64,000 nt of DNA from Anniella stebbinsi (Eukaryota; Chordata; Lepidosauria; Squamata; Anniellidae). Within the stretch, counting starts at the first letter, position 1. Each line of letters opens with the position of its first letter. Shown piece by piece: positions 43,847-55,190 of this stretch. Location of the stretch: the NCBI GenBank assembly GCA_029215795.1, contig JARDYH010000001.1, positions 13,353,501 through 13,417,500 of the forward strand, in the 5' to 3' direction. Made by a program: the position numbers and the translations under genes. The notes under the pieces were generated by a model that worked only from the letters and a program-made list of their open reading frames with translations, was not told the origin of the DNA and searched no databases.

Positions 43847-44157
43847 TAGAGTGACCCTATGGAAAGGAGGACGGGGCTCCTGTATCTTTAAAAGTTGACT
43901 AGTAAAAGGGAATTTCAGCAGGTGTCATTTGTATGCAAGTAGCACCTGGGAAATTCCCTCTTCATCACAACAGTTAAAGGTGCAGGAGCCCTGCCCTCTT
44001 TTGTATTTGGTCATGCTAGTGTATCTTTAACTGTTGTGAGGAAGAGGGAATTTCACTGGGTGCTGCATGCATACAAATGACACCTGCTGTAATTCCCTTT
44101 TCTATGCAACTGTTAAAGATACAGGAGCCCTGCCCTCCTTTTCAGAGGGTCACCCTA
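43847..44157. mobile_element. MITE-A copy 8, A3 subtype, no duplication
   Basis: The right end GGGTCACCCTA is normal, but the left end 'attatactagagtgacccta' resembles the central junction of other copies. The flanks (cattatac, cctgcatc) do not match. The right flank is the complement of the left target site of copy 10, so this copy seems derived from a duplicated segment and not from its own insertion. Confidence 0.75.
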
Positions 44158-44300
44158 CCTGCATCAAACATTCAGGCTGCAATCCTGTTCACACTTACAT
44201 GAGAGTATATCCTATGGAAATCAAGCCTTTCCTTCTGCGTCAACACGTATAGGATTACATTATCCCTATTTAGTTGTTAGCCTGAATGTCACCCTACATT
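44158..44300 (+). repeat. inverted duplicate of 46990-47139
   Basis: 'cctgcatcaaacattcaggc', 'atcctgttcacacttacatg', 'tatcctatggaaatcaagcc' and 'tagttgttagcctgaatgt' match the complement of 46990-47139 with few differences. Each copy adjoins an A3-type MITE at the same position and orientation relative to the repeat. Confidence 0.8.
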
Positions 44301-44956
44301 ATACCATTGTTCATCCAATTGCAAATTGTAATTAAGGCTAAAATCCTAAACATACTTACAATGGAGTAAGCCTCATTGGACACAAAGAGACTTACTTTCA
44401 AGTAAACATGCATTTCCAGCTTCAGAAAATATTACTTATTCTACAAATAATTGTTTTTCCAAGATAACTAACTGTCAATAGTTCTGCATTGCCCCATGGT
44501 TCTAATCCAGAGAAAACAGAGGAAGGGAGAACTATTTTAAACTGCGAGGGATTTAATTATGCTTTGGATAGAGAAGAATCTTATGTCAGGAGGTTACTGA
44601 ACCATGGGCATCAGAAACAATAAAGAGCTGCAGTGCAGACTCTTTTAAACTCCGGTTGACTACCTAATGAGGAAAACATGTTAAATGCCATAACGCTGGC
44701 AAGTTTTAAAAAAAAACACACACACACAGAAACTTCTAACCAATTCAACAAGCTTGTTTTTTAATGCAGAATCAAGAAAATTATAAAGAGAGAAGGGAAA
44801 ATATCCAACACAAATAAATATTCACCAGAGGAGCAACAAGCAAATCGGAAGAGAGTATATATACTTCCAATTCTGAGAACACTCTTGAGTGGTTTACATT
44901 GATAAATGATAATCAACAGTGTTTTGACTATCTAAAGACCTATCAAAGAAGACCAT
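44301..44956. other. unassigned DNA with an old repeat crumb
   Basis: 44335-44420 ('aaatcctaaacatacttaca', 'gagacttactttcaagtaaa') resembles a common sauropsid repeat tail. The rest is AT-rich unique DNA. No gene. Confidence 0.3.
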
Positions 44957-45188
44957 GGCCTCATCTACACCAAACAAGATATTGCACTATGAAAGTGGTA
45001 TGAAAGCGGTATATAAAAGCAGGAGCCACACCAAGCAGGATATAGTGGTATGAAAGCGGTAGATGGTATGTGTTTTATGGGTCCCAACAGTTGTCAGTGC
45101 ACTTCAATACCATTATAAAACAGTAGTGTGGCTTCTGCCTTTCATACTGCTTTCATAGTGCTATATCCAGCTTGGTGTGGATGAGGCC
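44957..45188. mobile_element. MITE-C copy 4
   Basis: Ends GGCCTCATCTACACC and GGTGTGGATGAGGCC. Flanks CAT and TAT match at 2 of 3. The interior has 'gcactatgaaagtggtatga' and 'cagttgtcagtgcacttcaa', shared with 24467-24689 and 60631-60886. Confidence 0.75.
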
Positions 45189-45207
45189 TATATAAAGGCT
45201 TATTTGA

Positions 45208-45305
45208 AAGTGGGTCAGACTGAAGACCTATCAAGACCAGCATCCTGTTCACAATAGTGGCCAACCAGCTTCCAATGGGAAGTCCACAAGCAGGAAGGCT
45301 ATAGA
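45208..45305 (-). mobile_element. CR1-like LINE 3' fragment
   Basis: 'gggtcagactgaagacctat', 'accagcatcctgttcacaat' and 'ccaaccagcttccaatggga' are the complement of the 29800-29880 block. Confidence 0.5.
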
Positions 45306-45498
45306 TCCACAAAGTATGTGGATGAGGATGGGGAAGGAGCATGAGTTTGATGGAAGTGAGATGTTTTCAATGTAGGAAAAAGGGAAGAGGGATGCCGCAC
45401 CAGCCATAGAACTGTTGCTGCCTGAGACATGAACACACACTACCACCACCTCACTCCCCTTCCTCTCCACTACCACTGCCACCTTGAACCCCACCCCA

Positions 45499-45818
45499 TA
45501 GGCTGACCATATGAAAAGGAGGACAGGGCTCATGTAACTTTAACAGTTGTAGAGAAAAGGGAATTTCAGCCAGCGTCGTTTGTATGCAATTAGTTCCTGG
45601 TGAAATTCCCTCTTCATCACAACAGTTAAAGTTGCAGGGGCCCTGCCTTCTTTTGTATATGGTCACTCTAGTATAGTGCCTGCACCTTTAACAGTTGTGA
45701 TGAAGAGGGAATTTCACCAGGAACTAATTGCATACAAATGACACTGGCTGAAATTCCCTTTTCTCTACAACTGTTAAAGTTACATGAGCCCTGTCCTCCT
45801 TTTCATATGGTCAGCCTA
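45499..45818. mobile_element. MITE-A copy 9
   Basis: Ends TAGGCTGACCATATG and complement, with a perfect 8-bp duplication ccacccca at 45491-45498 and 45819-45826. 320 bp. Confidence 0.9.
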
Positions 45819-45826
45819 CCACCCCA

Positions 45827-46989
45827 CCACTGTCTCACACCCCTTCCTGGTTGTGGGTCTCTCATGAGAGCTTAGCCAGGTGGATTTTGTGAGAGCTCAG
45901 CCAGGTGGGTCTAGTAACAGTTCGGTTGGACAGCCAGAGCCCCACAGCACAAAGCTATGAGGAAGGAAGGCATGAAGTGAGAGAAACAGGGTAGATGGCT
46001 ACTCCAGAGAGCCCTGCCAGCTACCTTTCCACTGTGGCAAATGTCATGGCAGGACAGCAGCTGGTAGGGGTCTCTAGAGCACCGGCTGGAGGCAGCAAGA
46101 AGACCTCTTGGAGGGGGCAGGGCGGAGTGCCACAATTTACCACCCCTCCTGCTCTGCCACCTGAGGTGGGCACCTCAGTCTATGTCATGTTAGGCCCAGC
46201 CCTCATGGGATGGATAGGCCAGACTCAATTATATTCAGCTGAAAAGAAATGGGATGGCATTCTATTCTGTCCCCTTTCCCACTTTAAGCACTGGTTCAGA
46301 CATTAATCAAATCATGGTTTATCTAAACAAGCCATTGTATCTTATTATGTCTCAATCACATCAGCATCACAGAGAAGGCAAGATGGAGGAAATACTTTCC
46401 TTGACAAAAGCATAATCAGACAGTCCAGCATTTCGCCAAAAAATAAATACAATACCCCAACGTTTTATGATTAAATCAAATTCCAAATTATTATTGTTGT
46501 GTTTTTTTAAGCATTTTCTTCAAACTGCTTTTTAAAATGTCTTAGGCAATGATTAAAGAGAAGTACCATGTATATTCTCTATGCAGACATGCCTGTATGC
46601 TAAGTATGGCACTTGTATTTTCAAAGATTGTGAAATTAAGAAGCTTCTAAAGTGAACTCAATTGGCAAATTTGAGGAAATTGAGCAATTCTGAGATGTTC
46701 TCAAATGCAGAGAAAGCTACCTACCAGAACTATAATATTAAAAGGTATTCTCTACAGGAAGCAGATTGCAACAATTAAGGAACAATAAATTGGATGCCCA
46801 TAGAAGGAACGAACTTTATCAATTGTTCTGTTTCCTGAAGGTTTATCAAAGAGAAAGCTATCTTAAACCATGTAAGATTATTTGTCCATCCAGACCTGTA
46901 TTGTCTATTTTGACTAGCAGTGGGTTTCCACTGGGTTTTACCCATTGCATGCGATCTGATCCTCCTACACTGCATGGCCTTCCACCCCT
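45827..46989. other. unassigned DNA
   Basis: 45850-46200 is GC-richer with a hAT-like phrase at 46161-46180. 46400-46760 is AT-rich unique DNA. The 103-codon frame at 45995-46306 has no recognisable domain. Confidence 0.3.
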
Positions 46990-47139
46990 TCCCCTTTTAT
47001 TCCTCACACATTCAGGCTGACAACTAAACAGAGATAATGCAAGCCTATAGATGTTGACACAGAAGGAAAGGCTTGATTTCCATAGGATACACTCCCATGT
47101 AAGTGTGAACAGGATTACAGCCTGAATGTCTGATGCAGG
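46990..47139 (-). repeat. inverted duplicate of 44158-44300
   Basis: Complement of 44158-44300, ending at the target site gatgcagg of MITE-A copy 10. See the partner entry. Confidence 0.8.
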
Positions 47140-47459
47140 TAGGGTGACCATATGAAAAGGAGGGCAGGGCTCCTGTATCTTTAACAGTTGCATGGAAAAG
47201 GGAATTACAGCAGGTGTCATTTGTATGCATGCAGCACCCAGTGAAATTCCCTCTTCCTCACAACAGTTAAAGCTTCAGGAGCCCTGCCGATTCTTGTATC
47301 TGGTTAAGAGAGCAGGGCTCCTACAGCTTTAATTGTTGTGATGAAGAGGAAATTCCACCAGGTGCTGCATGCATACAAGTGACACGTACTGAAATTTCCT
47401 TTTCTAGACAACTGTTAAAGATACAGAAGCCCTGTCCTCCTTCTCATAGGGACACCCTA
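47140..47459. mobile_element. MITE-A copy 10, A3 subtype
   Basis: Ends TAGGGTGACCATATGAAAAG and 'catagggacacccta'. Flanking gatgcagg (47132-47139) and gaagcagg (47460-47467) match at 7 of 8. 320 bp. This is probably the original insertion from which copy 8 was duplicated. Confidence 0.85.
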
Positions 47460-47633
47460 GAAGCAGGCCCAAATGTAATTCAATCAAACCTGAAAAATTG
47501 TGATCCATATCAATTTATGAACTAGTCCTATTAGAGAACAGACATATCCAATCAAGTAGGCTTAAAATTCCCATAGGTACTACTGAGGTAGCTCAAAGAA
47601 AACATTTAAGTGAGAGGAAGAACCTGAAAAGAA

Positions 47634-47833
47634 TAGTGTGACCATATGAAACAGAGAACAGGGCTCCTCTATCTATAACAGTTGTATAGAAAAAGGAATG
47701 CAGCACCTAGTGAAATTCCCTCTTCATCACAACAATTAAAGCTACAGGAGCCCTGCCCTCTTTTGTATCTGGTCACTCTATAAAACTGTTAAAGTTAGAG
47801 GAGCCCTGTCCTCCTTTTCATATGGTCACCAAA
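47634..47833. mobile_element. MITE-A copy 11, internally deleted
   Basis: It begins TAGTGTGACCATATGAAAC and ends 'tatggtcaccaaa'. The flanks gaaaagaa at 47626-47633 and 47834-47841 are identical. At about 200 bp it has lost inner segments near both quarter points. Confidence 0.8.
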
Positions 47834-47854
47834 GAAAAGAATCAGTATAGTAAT

Positions 47855-48256
47855 TGGGGTTGTCCATTGCGAAGGAATCTGGCCTGTTTGGGCCAGGCAG
47901 ATCCCCCAGCTTTGCCTGCATTTGCAAGCATGAGAACAGCATGACGAACCCCAATATTTTGGTGCAAAATCACAGGTTGATTTGCAGAAAATTGCATCTG
48001 TAAATAGCACAATTTGTGCAAAACTGCACTCATACATGGTCTCAGTTGCGCACATGAGACCATTTACAGCACACTTTTCTGCAAACTGCCCTGTTTATGG
48101 ATGTGATTTTGCACAAGTGGCAATTTGTGCAACCCTCCGCCAAGAAAATGGCCCCAAGACTAGCCAGTGTCTGGATTATCAAGCCAGATTCCAAGAGGCC
48201 AAGCCAGTAAAACACCACCAAGCTCCACTCCCAAACACATTCTTCTGTCATCCCTA
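47855..48256. mobile_element. hAT MITE, TGGGGTTG...CATCCCTA, 402 bp
   Basis: Left end TGGGGTTGTCCATTGC, right end TCTGTCATCCCTA. The perfect 8-bp duplication is atagtaat at 47847-47854 and 48257-48264. The interior has 'tttgcagaaaattgcatctg'-type phrases and is non-coding. It lies immediately beside MITE-A copy 11. Confidence 0.8.
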
Positions 48257-48411
48257 ATAGTAATGGGGAACCACTATTTCAGAATACGTCATTTGAAAAT
48301 TGAAGCTAAAAGAAGGACACTTATTATAAGTGTACGTTGATAATTATTATTCTCTTTTTACGTATCAGTGGCTTTCTTGCATTCCACCCACTTCTAGCTT
48401 TCCTGCCTGAG

Positions 48412-49192
48412 AAGGGCCCTACTACACGCCCGGCATAGCCTGGCCGTGGTGGGGAGATTGCGGCGGGCGTGGGGGACGAGACGTGGAGGCACGCCATTGG
48501 GCGGCCTCCTGGATTGGGAAGGGGAGGGGTGGAGGGGGAGCCGGAGCCTTTATAAGGCCCGGGCTCCCTCCCTCCCTCCTCTTGGGCAAAGCGGCTCCCT
48601 CCCTCCCTCCCTGTAGGCAGTATGGGAATGAAACTCCGGTTGTCCTTAGGAAGCCAAGTAGGATTTTTTTGCTCATAACCCCCTTGTGGCTATAGGTTTT
48701 TTAGCCTATTTCATACTGTGAGACAGTGGGGGAGTACTAAATAGGTTATTTGGTTGTTTCTAATCTGGTCACATTTGGGCGGTTAGGCGCAGGCATCTCC
48801 ACCTGGGAAGGGATAGGTGAGCATTCGCAGGCACCTAGCGGTGACTGGTAATGCCTGAGGCTCATCACCTGCGAGTCTTGAGGCCCAGGTGGTGAGATAA
48901 GGGTTACCTTTGGGGCTAACCTTCCTCACTCACGCGGAGTCATGAGGCACGTGCTGGGGTGACACGGAAGGCCCCCCTACCCCAAAAGGGGAGGCCTGGG
49001 GGTGGCGTATTGGACACGCCATGTCCGGGCCTGAATGGACTCACCCTACCTGTTATGATGGCATTGGCCATCCATGTCAGAAGATGCCCGCGTAGTTTTC
49101 CCTTCTACTGATCCCTCAATAAGTGTGGCCCAAGTTTAACCCAAAAAACCTGTGTCGTCTCGTTATTTACCGCGCTCCGATTCCGCAATCTA
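48412..49192 (+). mobile_element. solo LTR copy 3, best preserved
   Basis: A GC-rich U3-like region carries a TATA box (TTTATAAGG near 48549-48557). A polyadenylation-like AATAAG (49119-49124) and then 'gtgtcgtctcgttatttacc' near the end give U3-R-U5 order over about 780 bp. Blocks such as 'aaaggggaggcctggg' and 'ataagggttacctttggggc' match the complement of 37095-38733 and 21579-22497. No gag, pol or primer-site region adjoins, so it is a solo LTR. Exact ends and the flanking duplication were not resolved. Confidence 0.7.
48549..48557 (+). promoter_or_regulatory. TATA box of solo LTR
   Basis: TTTATAAGG lies in a GC-rich setting upstream of 'cccgggctccctccctcc'. It is the probable RNA polymerase II start signal of the LTR. 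Activity is unknown. Confidence 0.5.
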
Positions 49193-49909
49193 CAAAGGAA
49201 TCTCTGAAAGTACCAACCATGACATTTCTACTGTCTCATCATTCACACTACAGTGGCACGAAGCTGTGAGTAAAGCTACTGTATTTAGCTAGGATGAACT
49301 CATCTGGTTCTACTCTAGACACATCATGAGTGGGAGGGTGCAGATAAATAGCTCTAAAACTTTAATGTAAAAGAAGAACCCTACAAAAGTCACAGGATAA
49401 TGCATTTGTTGTGTTTTTTTTGTATTGTTTTGTTTGGTACACATTTGTATCATCAATCTTTTGTGTCTTTTTTTTTTTTTTTGGTATTTTCTTAAAGCAC
49501 TGCAGCGAAATATACTACTCAAAGCTTCCATGACAGATGTCCTTGCTTGAAATGAAGTAAACAATGAAGAAAATAAAAATCGCTCATGTCATGTTATAAT
49601 TGAGCTTGTTATAGCAACGTAAAAACTGCATACAAAATTTAAGCTATTAAGTGCGCAATTTTTTTTACATGTTTACGCAGAAGCCCTACAACAAAATGCT
49701 GTCTGGGGAATGCTGGGAGATGTGGGACTTTTTCTGCATATGTATATGTAGCCAGGGGTGGAGCATACAGGACAGGATATTTTCCATCAGTGACAACATG
49801 CACATAGAAATTCTGACAAATTGCTCACTCCATTTTAATTCAATGTGCATCTGTATCTCCAAAGCACTTTTAACGTGCTTTCCAATGAATAAGTTAACAA
49901 TTACTGAAC
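49193..49909. other. unassigned DNA
   Basis: AT-rich, with a T-run at about 49469-49483. Two opposed 75-89 codon frames lack domains. No repeat ends. Confidence 0.3.
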
Positions 49910-49917
49910 ACAATGTG

Positions 49918-50370
49918 TAGGGTGACCCTATGAAAAGGAGGGCAGGGCTCCTGTATCTTTAACAGTTGTGTGGAAAAGAGAATTTCAGCAGGTGTCATTT
50001 GTATGCATGCAACACCTGATGAAATTTCCCCTTCATCACAACAGTTAAAGCTGCAGGAGCTATGCCTAGCATGACCAGATACAAAATAGAGTAGGGCTCC
50101 TGTATCTTTAACGGTTGCATAGAAAAGGGAATTTCAGCAGGTGTCATTTGTTTGCATACAGCACCAGTGAAATTCCCTGTTCATTCCAAAAGTTAAAGCT
50201 GCAGGAGCCCTGCCCCCTTTTGCATCTGGTCCTGCAACTTTAACTGTTGTGATGAAGTGGGAATTTCACCAGGTGTTGCATTCATACAAATGACACCTGC
50301 TGAAATTCTCTTTTCCACACAACTGTTAAAGATACAGGAGCCTGGTCCTCCTTTTCATATGGTCACCCTA
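49918..50370. mobile_element. MITE-A copy 12, A3 subtype, 453 bp
   Basis: Ends TAGGGTGACCCTATG and ATATGGTCACCCTA with a perfect 8-bp duplication acaatgtg at 49910-49917 and 50371-50378. It holds three hairpin modules instead of two; the middle one is a duplicate starting 'gcatgaccagatacaaaata' near 50067. Confidence 0.9.
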
Positions 50371-50476
50371 ACAATGTGACTTGCAACATATTGTGCATAT
50401 TCAATTGTGGTAGGGAACCCTGCTTGTCTCTTAACTACTTTTTCATACTTTCCAATACTGCACAGTTAAAAATAAG

Positions 50477-50796
50477 TAGGGTGACCAGATAAAATCCAGG
50501 TGAGGGCTCCTGTAACTTTAACAGTTGTAGAGAAAAGGGAATTTCAGCCAGTGTCATTTGTATGCAATTAGTTCCTGGTGAAATTCCCTCTTCATCACAA
50601 CTGTTAAAGGTGTAGGGGCTCTGCCTTCTGTTGTATACGGTCACTCTAGTATAGTGCCTGCAACTTTAACTGTTGTGATGAAGAGGGAATTTCACCAGGA
50701 ACTAATTGCATACAAATGACACTGGCTGAAATTCCCTTTTCTCTACAACTGTTAAAGTTACAAGAGCCCTGACCTGGATTTTATCTGGTCAGCCTA
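50477..50796. mobile_element. MITE-A copy 13, A2 subtype
   Basis: Ends TAGGGTGACCAGATAAAATC and 'ttttatctggtcagccta', with a perfect 8-bp duplication aaaataag at 50469-50476 and 50797-50804. 320 bp. Confidence 0.9.
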
Positions 50797-50938
50797 AAAA
50801 TAAGGATCTGTCTCTGTACTTGTGACACCCAATCCACACACCATGTCCACAACTTCAGTTTCCCTTTGACAATATGATTACACATTGCTACAGGCCCTTT
50901 CCTGCCTGCTGCATTCATTTTCCTTATGGTGCCCTGCC

Positions 50939-51258
50939 TAGGCTGACCATATGAAAAGGAGGACAGGGCTCATGTAACTTTAACTGTTGTAGAGAAAAGG
51001 GAATTTCAGCCAGTGTCATTTGAATGCAATTAGTTCCTGCTGAAATTCCCTCTTCATCGCAAAAGTTAAAGTTGCAGGCACTATCCTAGAGTGACCCTAT
51101 ACAAAAGAAGGCAGGGCCCCTGCAACTTTAACAGTTGTGATGAAGAGGGAATTCCACCAGGAACTAATTGCATACAAATGACACTGGCTGAAATTTCCTT
51201 TTCTCTACAACTGTTAAAGTTACAGGAGCCCTGTCCTCCTTTTCATATGGTCAGCCTA
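50939..51258. mobile_element. MITE-A copy 14
   Basis: Ends TAGGCTGACCATATG and complement, with a perfect 8-bp duplication gccctgcc at 50931-50938 and 51259-51266. 320 bp. Confidence 0.9.
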
Positions 51259-51266
51259 GCCCTGCC

Positions 51267-52619
51267 TTACACCAAGAGGTCTAAGTGCATTTGCTCATGG
51301 ATACACTACAAAATAGCATGGCCCTATGAATGAACCTCACCAGCAGAGCTGTCAGAACATAAAGACACATAACTTAGTATGTTTAAAGTAGTCACCTCAC
51401 TGTGTGTCAATATCAAAGAGGATTCTTCTAGTGATACAGTAAGGTCCAGATGTTTCATAAGGCAATACACTTAGGAGGGGGAGGGGTGTGTGTGTGTGTG
51501 AGAGAGAGAGATTCCCTGCTTTATCTCCAGTCTCAGATGTGAGAAAACAAATAGGGAATTTCTCCAGGGGGCAGGGCTTGGAGGCCTAGCTCCACCTCCT
51601 AGAAGAACAAGGAGGTTCTGCACACTAGATATGGAACCCCTGTGGCCATCTTAGGCCCACGGGCCAGAGATTCTGCATCCCTACAATTCTGGACCAGGAT
51701 AATGCATGGCATCTTCACTAGTTCCAGGCACTCCATCCTGCCCATCTGGATATGGGCCTGAAAGACCAAGGAAAAGTAGAGGGCAAGCAAAATGTGTGAA
51801 ATTGAACAACATCCTCACTTCCAGTTTCCCAGTTTTCTGGAGCTTGAGCCAACATGAGGTAGTCCTAAACTGGCAGGGTATTTTTTTGAAAAGAATAATA
51901 ATTGAATGGTAATATTTCTTAGTGTCTTCAGCAATGGTGGGGAGGATAAAATCATGGCCATTGGTCCTTGATATGAGAACAAAGATGTTGCAAGACTGTC
52001 TGATTTTCAGGCAGGAAATGCTGGATGGTAAGCAATTCTACAGAAGTTGCAATAATCTGCTTTCACTAGTTCTAACCATTTCACTTCAGAATGTATTGGA
52101 ATAACTGCAGAAGACTGTTGACTCAAAGGTTGTCATTCCAAGACAGGAGTGAAATACCGAGGGAGGGCTATTTATTGGGGATGCGTGCTGTGCTCATCCT
52201 TCAAGTGACAGCGGGACCTTGTAGATTCTCTGGCCTCTTCACAGGCACCACTTGGAAATATTTCATCCAAATTTAGAAGTGAATGAGAAATACTAAATTT
52301 TGCAATGGCTGAAGTGTGCACGCTAAGTTGAATTTATCAACTTTTCCCTGTGCCCATCTTTAGACATAACTGCACAATCTGATTGAAATGGGAATTATGG
52401 CTTCCTTTTTAATGAGACACAGAGGGGAGATTTCAGACACATGCTAGCTGAGTTCTTAGAGGCCTCATTAACATATGTCCATGCAGTCCAGTTTCTATAA
52501 TAGTCATAAAGCATTTTAATTTTTTAAAAAAGTGATATTTTAATAAGGAGGATGGGAGGGAGTTTTAAAACTGCTTAATGCTTGAACCTGTTTGAAAAAA
52601 AAAGGATTATTCAGATGCC
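51267..52619. other. unassigned DNA
   Basis: A GT/GA mixed run lies at about 51486-51510. 52290-52540 is AT-rich unique DNA that may be conserved non-coding sequence. No gene. Confidence 0.3.
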
Positions 52620-53425
52620 GAGAAGTACATTATCACACGTCAGACTTGCCTGGTTGTGGGGAGGCTGTTGCTGGTGGGCATGGGGAGAGAGACCTGGCAT
52701 ATCGCCATTCGTGGCAAGCTGGTGCCACCAGCTGGGGGTGGGGCTCACAAGGCGTTATTAGCTGTCAGGGATCCACCTCTCAACCTCTTTGAATCGCGGC
52801 TCCCTCCTTTCCTCCCTGTATGCAATGTGGTCTCTGCTAGTTGTCCTGTTAGGGGTGAAATGGGAATTTTTGGCTCATAATGTGATTGGCTTTGGCTATG
52901 AGAGTTTTTGACTACTTCACACTATAAGTGGGGCAGGAGTATCTTTAGGCAAATCTGGTTTTACATTCCAGTTGTTAGGTTAATTGGTCACTATTTTCCA
53001 GGTAGGCTGGCATGGATGGGCATGTTAGGAGCATCACAGATGGCGATCATTCTGAGGTACCATTTCGTTAACAGGCGATGCCTGAGGCCTGCTGCTGAGG
53101 GTTCTCCAGCTCCAGAGGGAGGATAAGGGTCACCTGTGAGGCCAACTCCCCTCACCCACCCAGTGTTTCACAACCCAGGAGTGGGAGACATGGAAGGCCT
53201 CCCTTCCCCAAATGGGATAGTCCCGTGGGGCAATGATCTGATAGATGCCTCCTGCAGGCATGGAATGTTTTTGCCTGATACCACCTAGCTAGTTGCTGGC
53301 ATAGTTTAGTTGCCTGCCCAGTTATTTCACCTTTGCAGATCTTTCAATGAATGTGGCTCAATTTTCATACCATGCATGTCTTGTCTCTTTATCCCCCCTC
53401 CTTTCACCCTCAATGGTTTGGCGGA
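52620..53425 (+). mobile_element. LTR copy 4, older and diverged
   Basis: It follows the order of 48412-49192: 'cctggttgtggggaggctgt', 'cggctccctcctttcctccc', 'ggataagggtcacctgtgag', 'tttcaatgaatgtggctca' and 'cttgtctctttatcccccct'. Its divergence is visibly greater and the AATAAA has become AATGAA, so it is an older insertion. Confidence 0.65.
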
Positions 53426-53576
53426 GCTGTTTTGGATGGGGGTGGGATGGTCTGGGAGATCTTCAAAGGCCTATTTTGATCAAGATAGATTGCATAGCAT
53501 GGATAAAATGCACTCATATCTTTGTTGACTTAGACACCATAATTTTAACAGAGTCAAAGTTGGTTGCAGTGCAGAC

Positions 53577-54003
53577 TAGGGATGTACAAAGAAGCGATGT
53601 TTCATGTTCACACAAATACTCTGAACATCAACTCACGGCTTGTCTTCTTCAATTTGTGCTCACAAGTGCAATCTCTGTTTGTTTTACATCACCAGGAAAA
53701 ATTGACAAAATGAACACATTCAAACATGAACGTTGAAGAAACAAAATCAAATCTGCACAGATTTCTAAAGTTGCTCAAATTTCCCCAAAGACAAGTAAGA
53801 AATGGTACATTTTTAAAGTTGTGTAATTGCAAACTTTTTTCTCGACAAAATTTATGTATTTTTTTTTCAAATATTAATGCATTCTTAACAATTTGTGAAC
53901 ACTTTTGGAAAATATGTTCTCCTGCTCATGTTCACATTTGGGCTTGCAAAGAGGGCATGCTCGCAACTTTTGCAAGTAGAAACAACATTCTCAAACATCC
54001 CTA
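53577..54003. mobile_element. probable hAT MITE, TAGGGATGTAC...CATCCCTA
   Basis: Begins TAGGGATGTACAAAGAAGCG and ends AACATCCCTA, 427 bp, with AT-rich interior like 19636-20048. Flanks gtgcagac and gctaggat do not match, so the duplication is lost or the ends are slightly wrong. Confidence 0.55.
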
Positions 54004-55190
54004 GCTAGGATACAATCTGATCCTATTGCATGGAGGTGTTAGTAAGCCCCCTTTTGGAAACAAAACATATCTAAAACATTATGATCTTATATTCAAGGAC
54101 AATTCCTAATCAGTGTCCACTCTTTCAATTTTTAGGAAAGGCATTACAGAAGATCGTGGCCTTTCAAATCCGGGAAACAAATTGATTATTTTTGGACCCA
54201 TTCCAATCCTATTTGAGGCCTCGTTATAGGACAGAAGCAGCCTTGATCACCTGTGTGGATGACATGCCTTTTTGTTTTCCAGGATCCCTTGGTGGATTTT
54301 GAAATCATCTACCATGGTATTCTTCTGGAGTGCCTAGCAGCTTCGGTTTAGTAAGCACAGTATTCCAGTGGAGGCGCAGCATTTTAGTCCTTCTTGGAAG
54401 GACAGTCTCAGATGGTGGCGCTGGGGGACTTTTGTTCCACCCCATGGCCTTTGGCATATGGGCTACCATAGGGTTTCATCTTATCTCCGATGCTCTTTAA
54501 TACGAAACCAATGATAAGCCCTCCAGTAGTTTGGACTGCAGTATGGTGATGACATGCAGTTTTTGGTCTGTTTTCCATCTACAAATTCCAAGGAGGTTGT
54601 CTAACCCTTGAACAGGTGTCGAGAGGCAGTTTTAGGATGAATGAAGACAGACAAGTTGAAGCTTAAGCCATACAAGATGGAAGTGCTGTCGGTAGGGAAA
54701 CTAGCTGGTCTGGGTACAGAGGTGTAACCAGTCCTGGATGGGCTTGCACTTCTCATGAAAGATCAAGTTTGCAGTCCAGGTGGAAGTGGTTTTACCAATA
54801 TTACCTTTTGCCATCTTAGGATGGTAACACCATTGACAACCTTCCTTAGAAAAAGTGTACCTATATTTTGGTCATTGATGCACTGGTTATATCTAGTTTA
54901 GACAACTGTGATGCAGTCTACATAGGGCTACCTTGGAAAAAGAACCAGAAACATCAGCTAGTTCAGTATGCAACTGTTCATGTACTCGTTGGGATAAGAT
55001 GATTCAAACATGATACACCAAATCTTTTTCAGTAGCATAGTGCATTTAAAGGCCCAATTCAAAGTGCTGAGCCTTCAAAGCCATAAACGTAGGGTTATTT
55101 GAAGGACTGCCTGCACCCATATGAAACGAATGATCTCTGGTTTGTCCTCTTTTGTTGGTGATGTGTAAGTGATCATCCTAAGGATGTGGG
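54004..55190 (+). pseudogene. L2/CR1-like LINE reverse transcriptase, decayed
   Basis: Scattered plus-strand motifs survive in changing frames. 'YGLP*GFILSPMLFN' (54457-54501) is the motif-B block, with a stop where Gln is usual. YGDD (54542-54553) is the catalytic motif-C block, where YADD is usual in this clade. 'LDNCDAVYIGLPWKKNQKHQ' lies at about 54899-54960, followed by a 'LVQYATVHVL' block typical of the L2/CR1 C-terminal side. Stops and frameshifts abound, so it is dead. The endonuclease domain is absent. Confidence 0.7.

Noticed and set aside
53577..54003. Perfect hAT assignment for this element
   Set aside because: Ends fit, but no 8-bp flanking match was found on either of two end choices, so it is listed only as probable.
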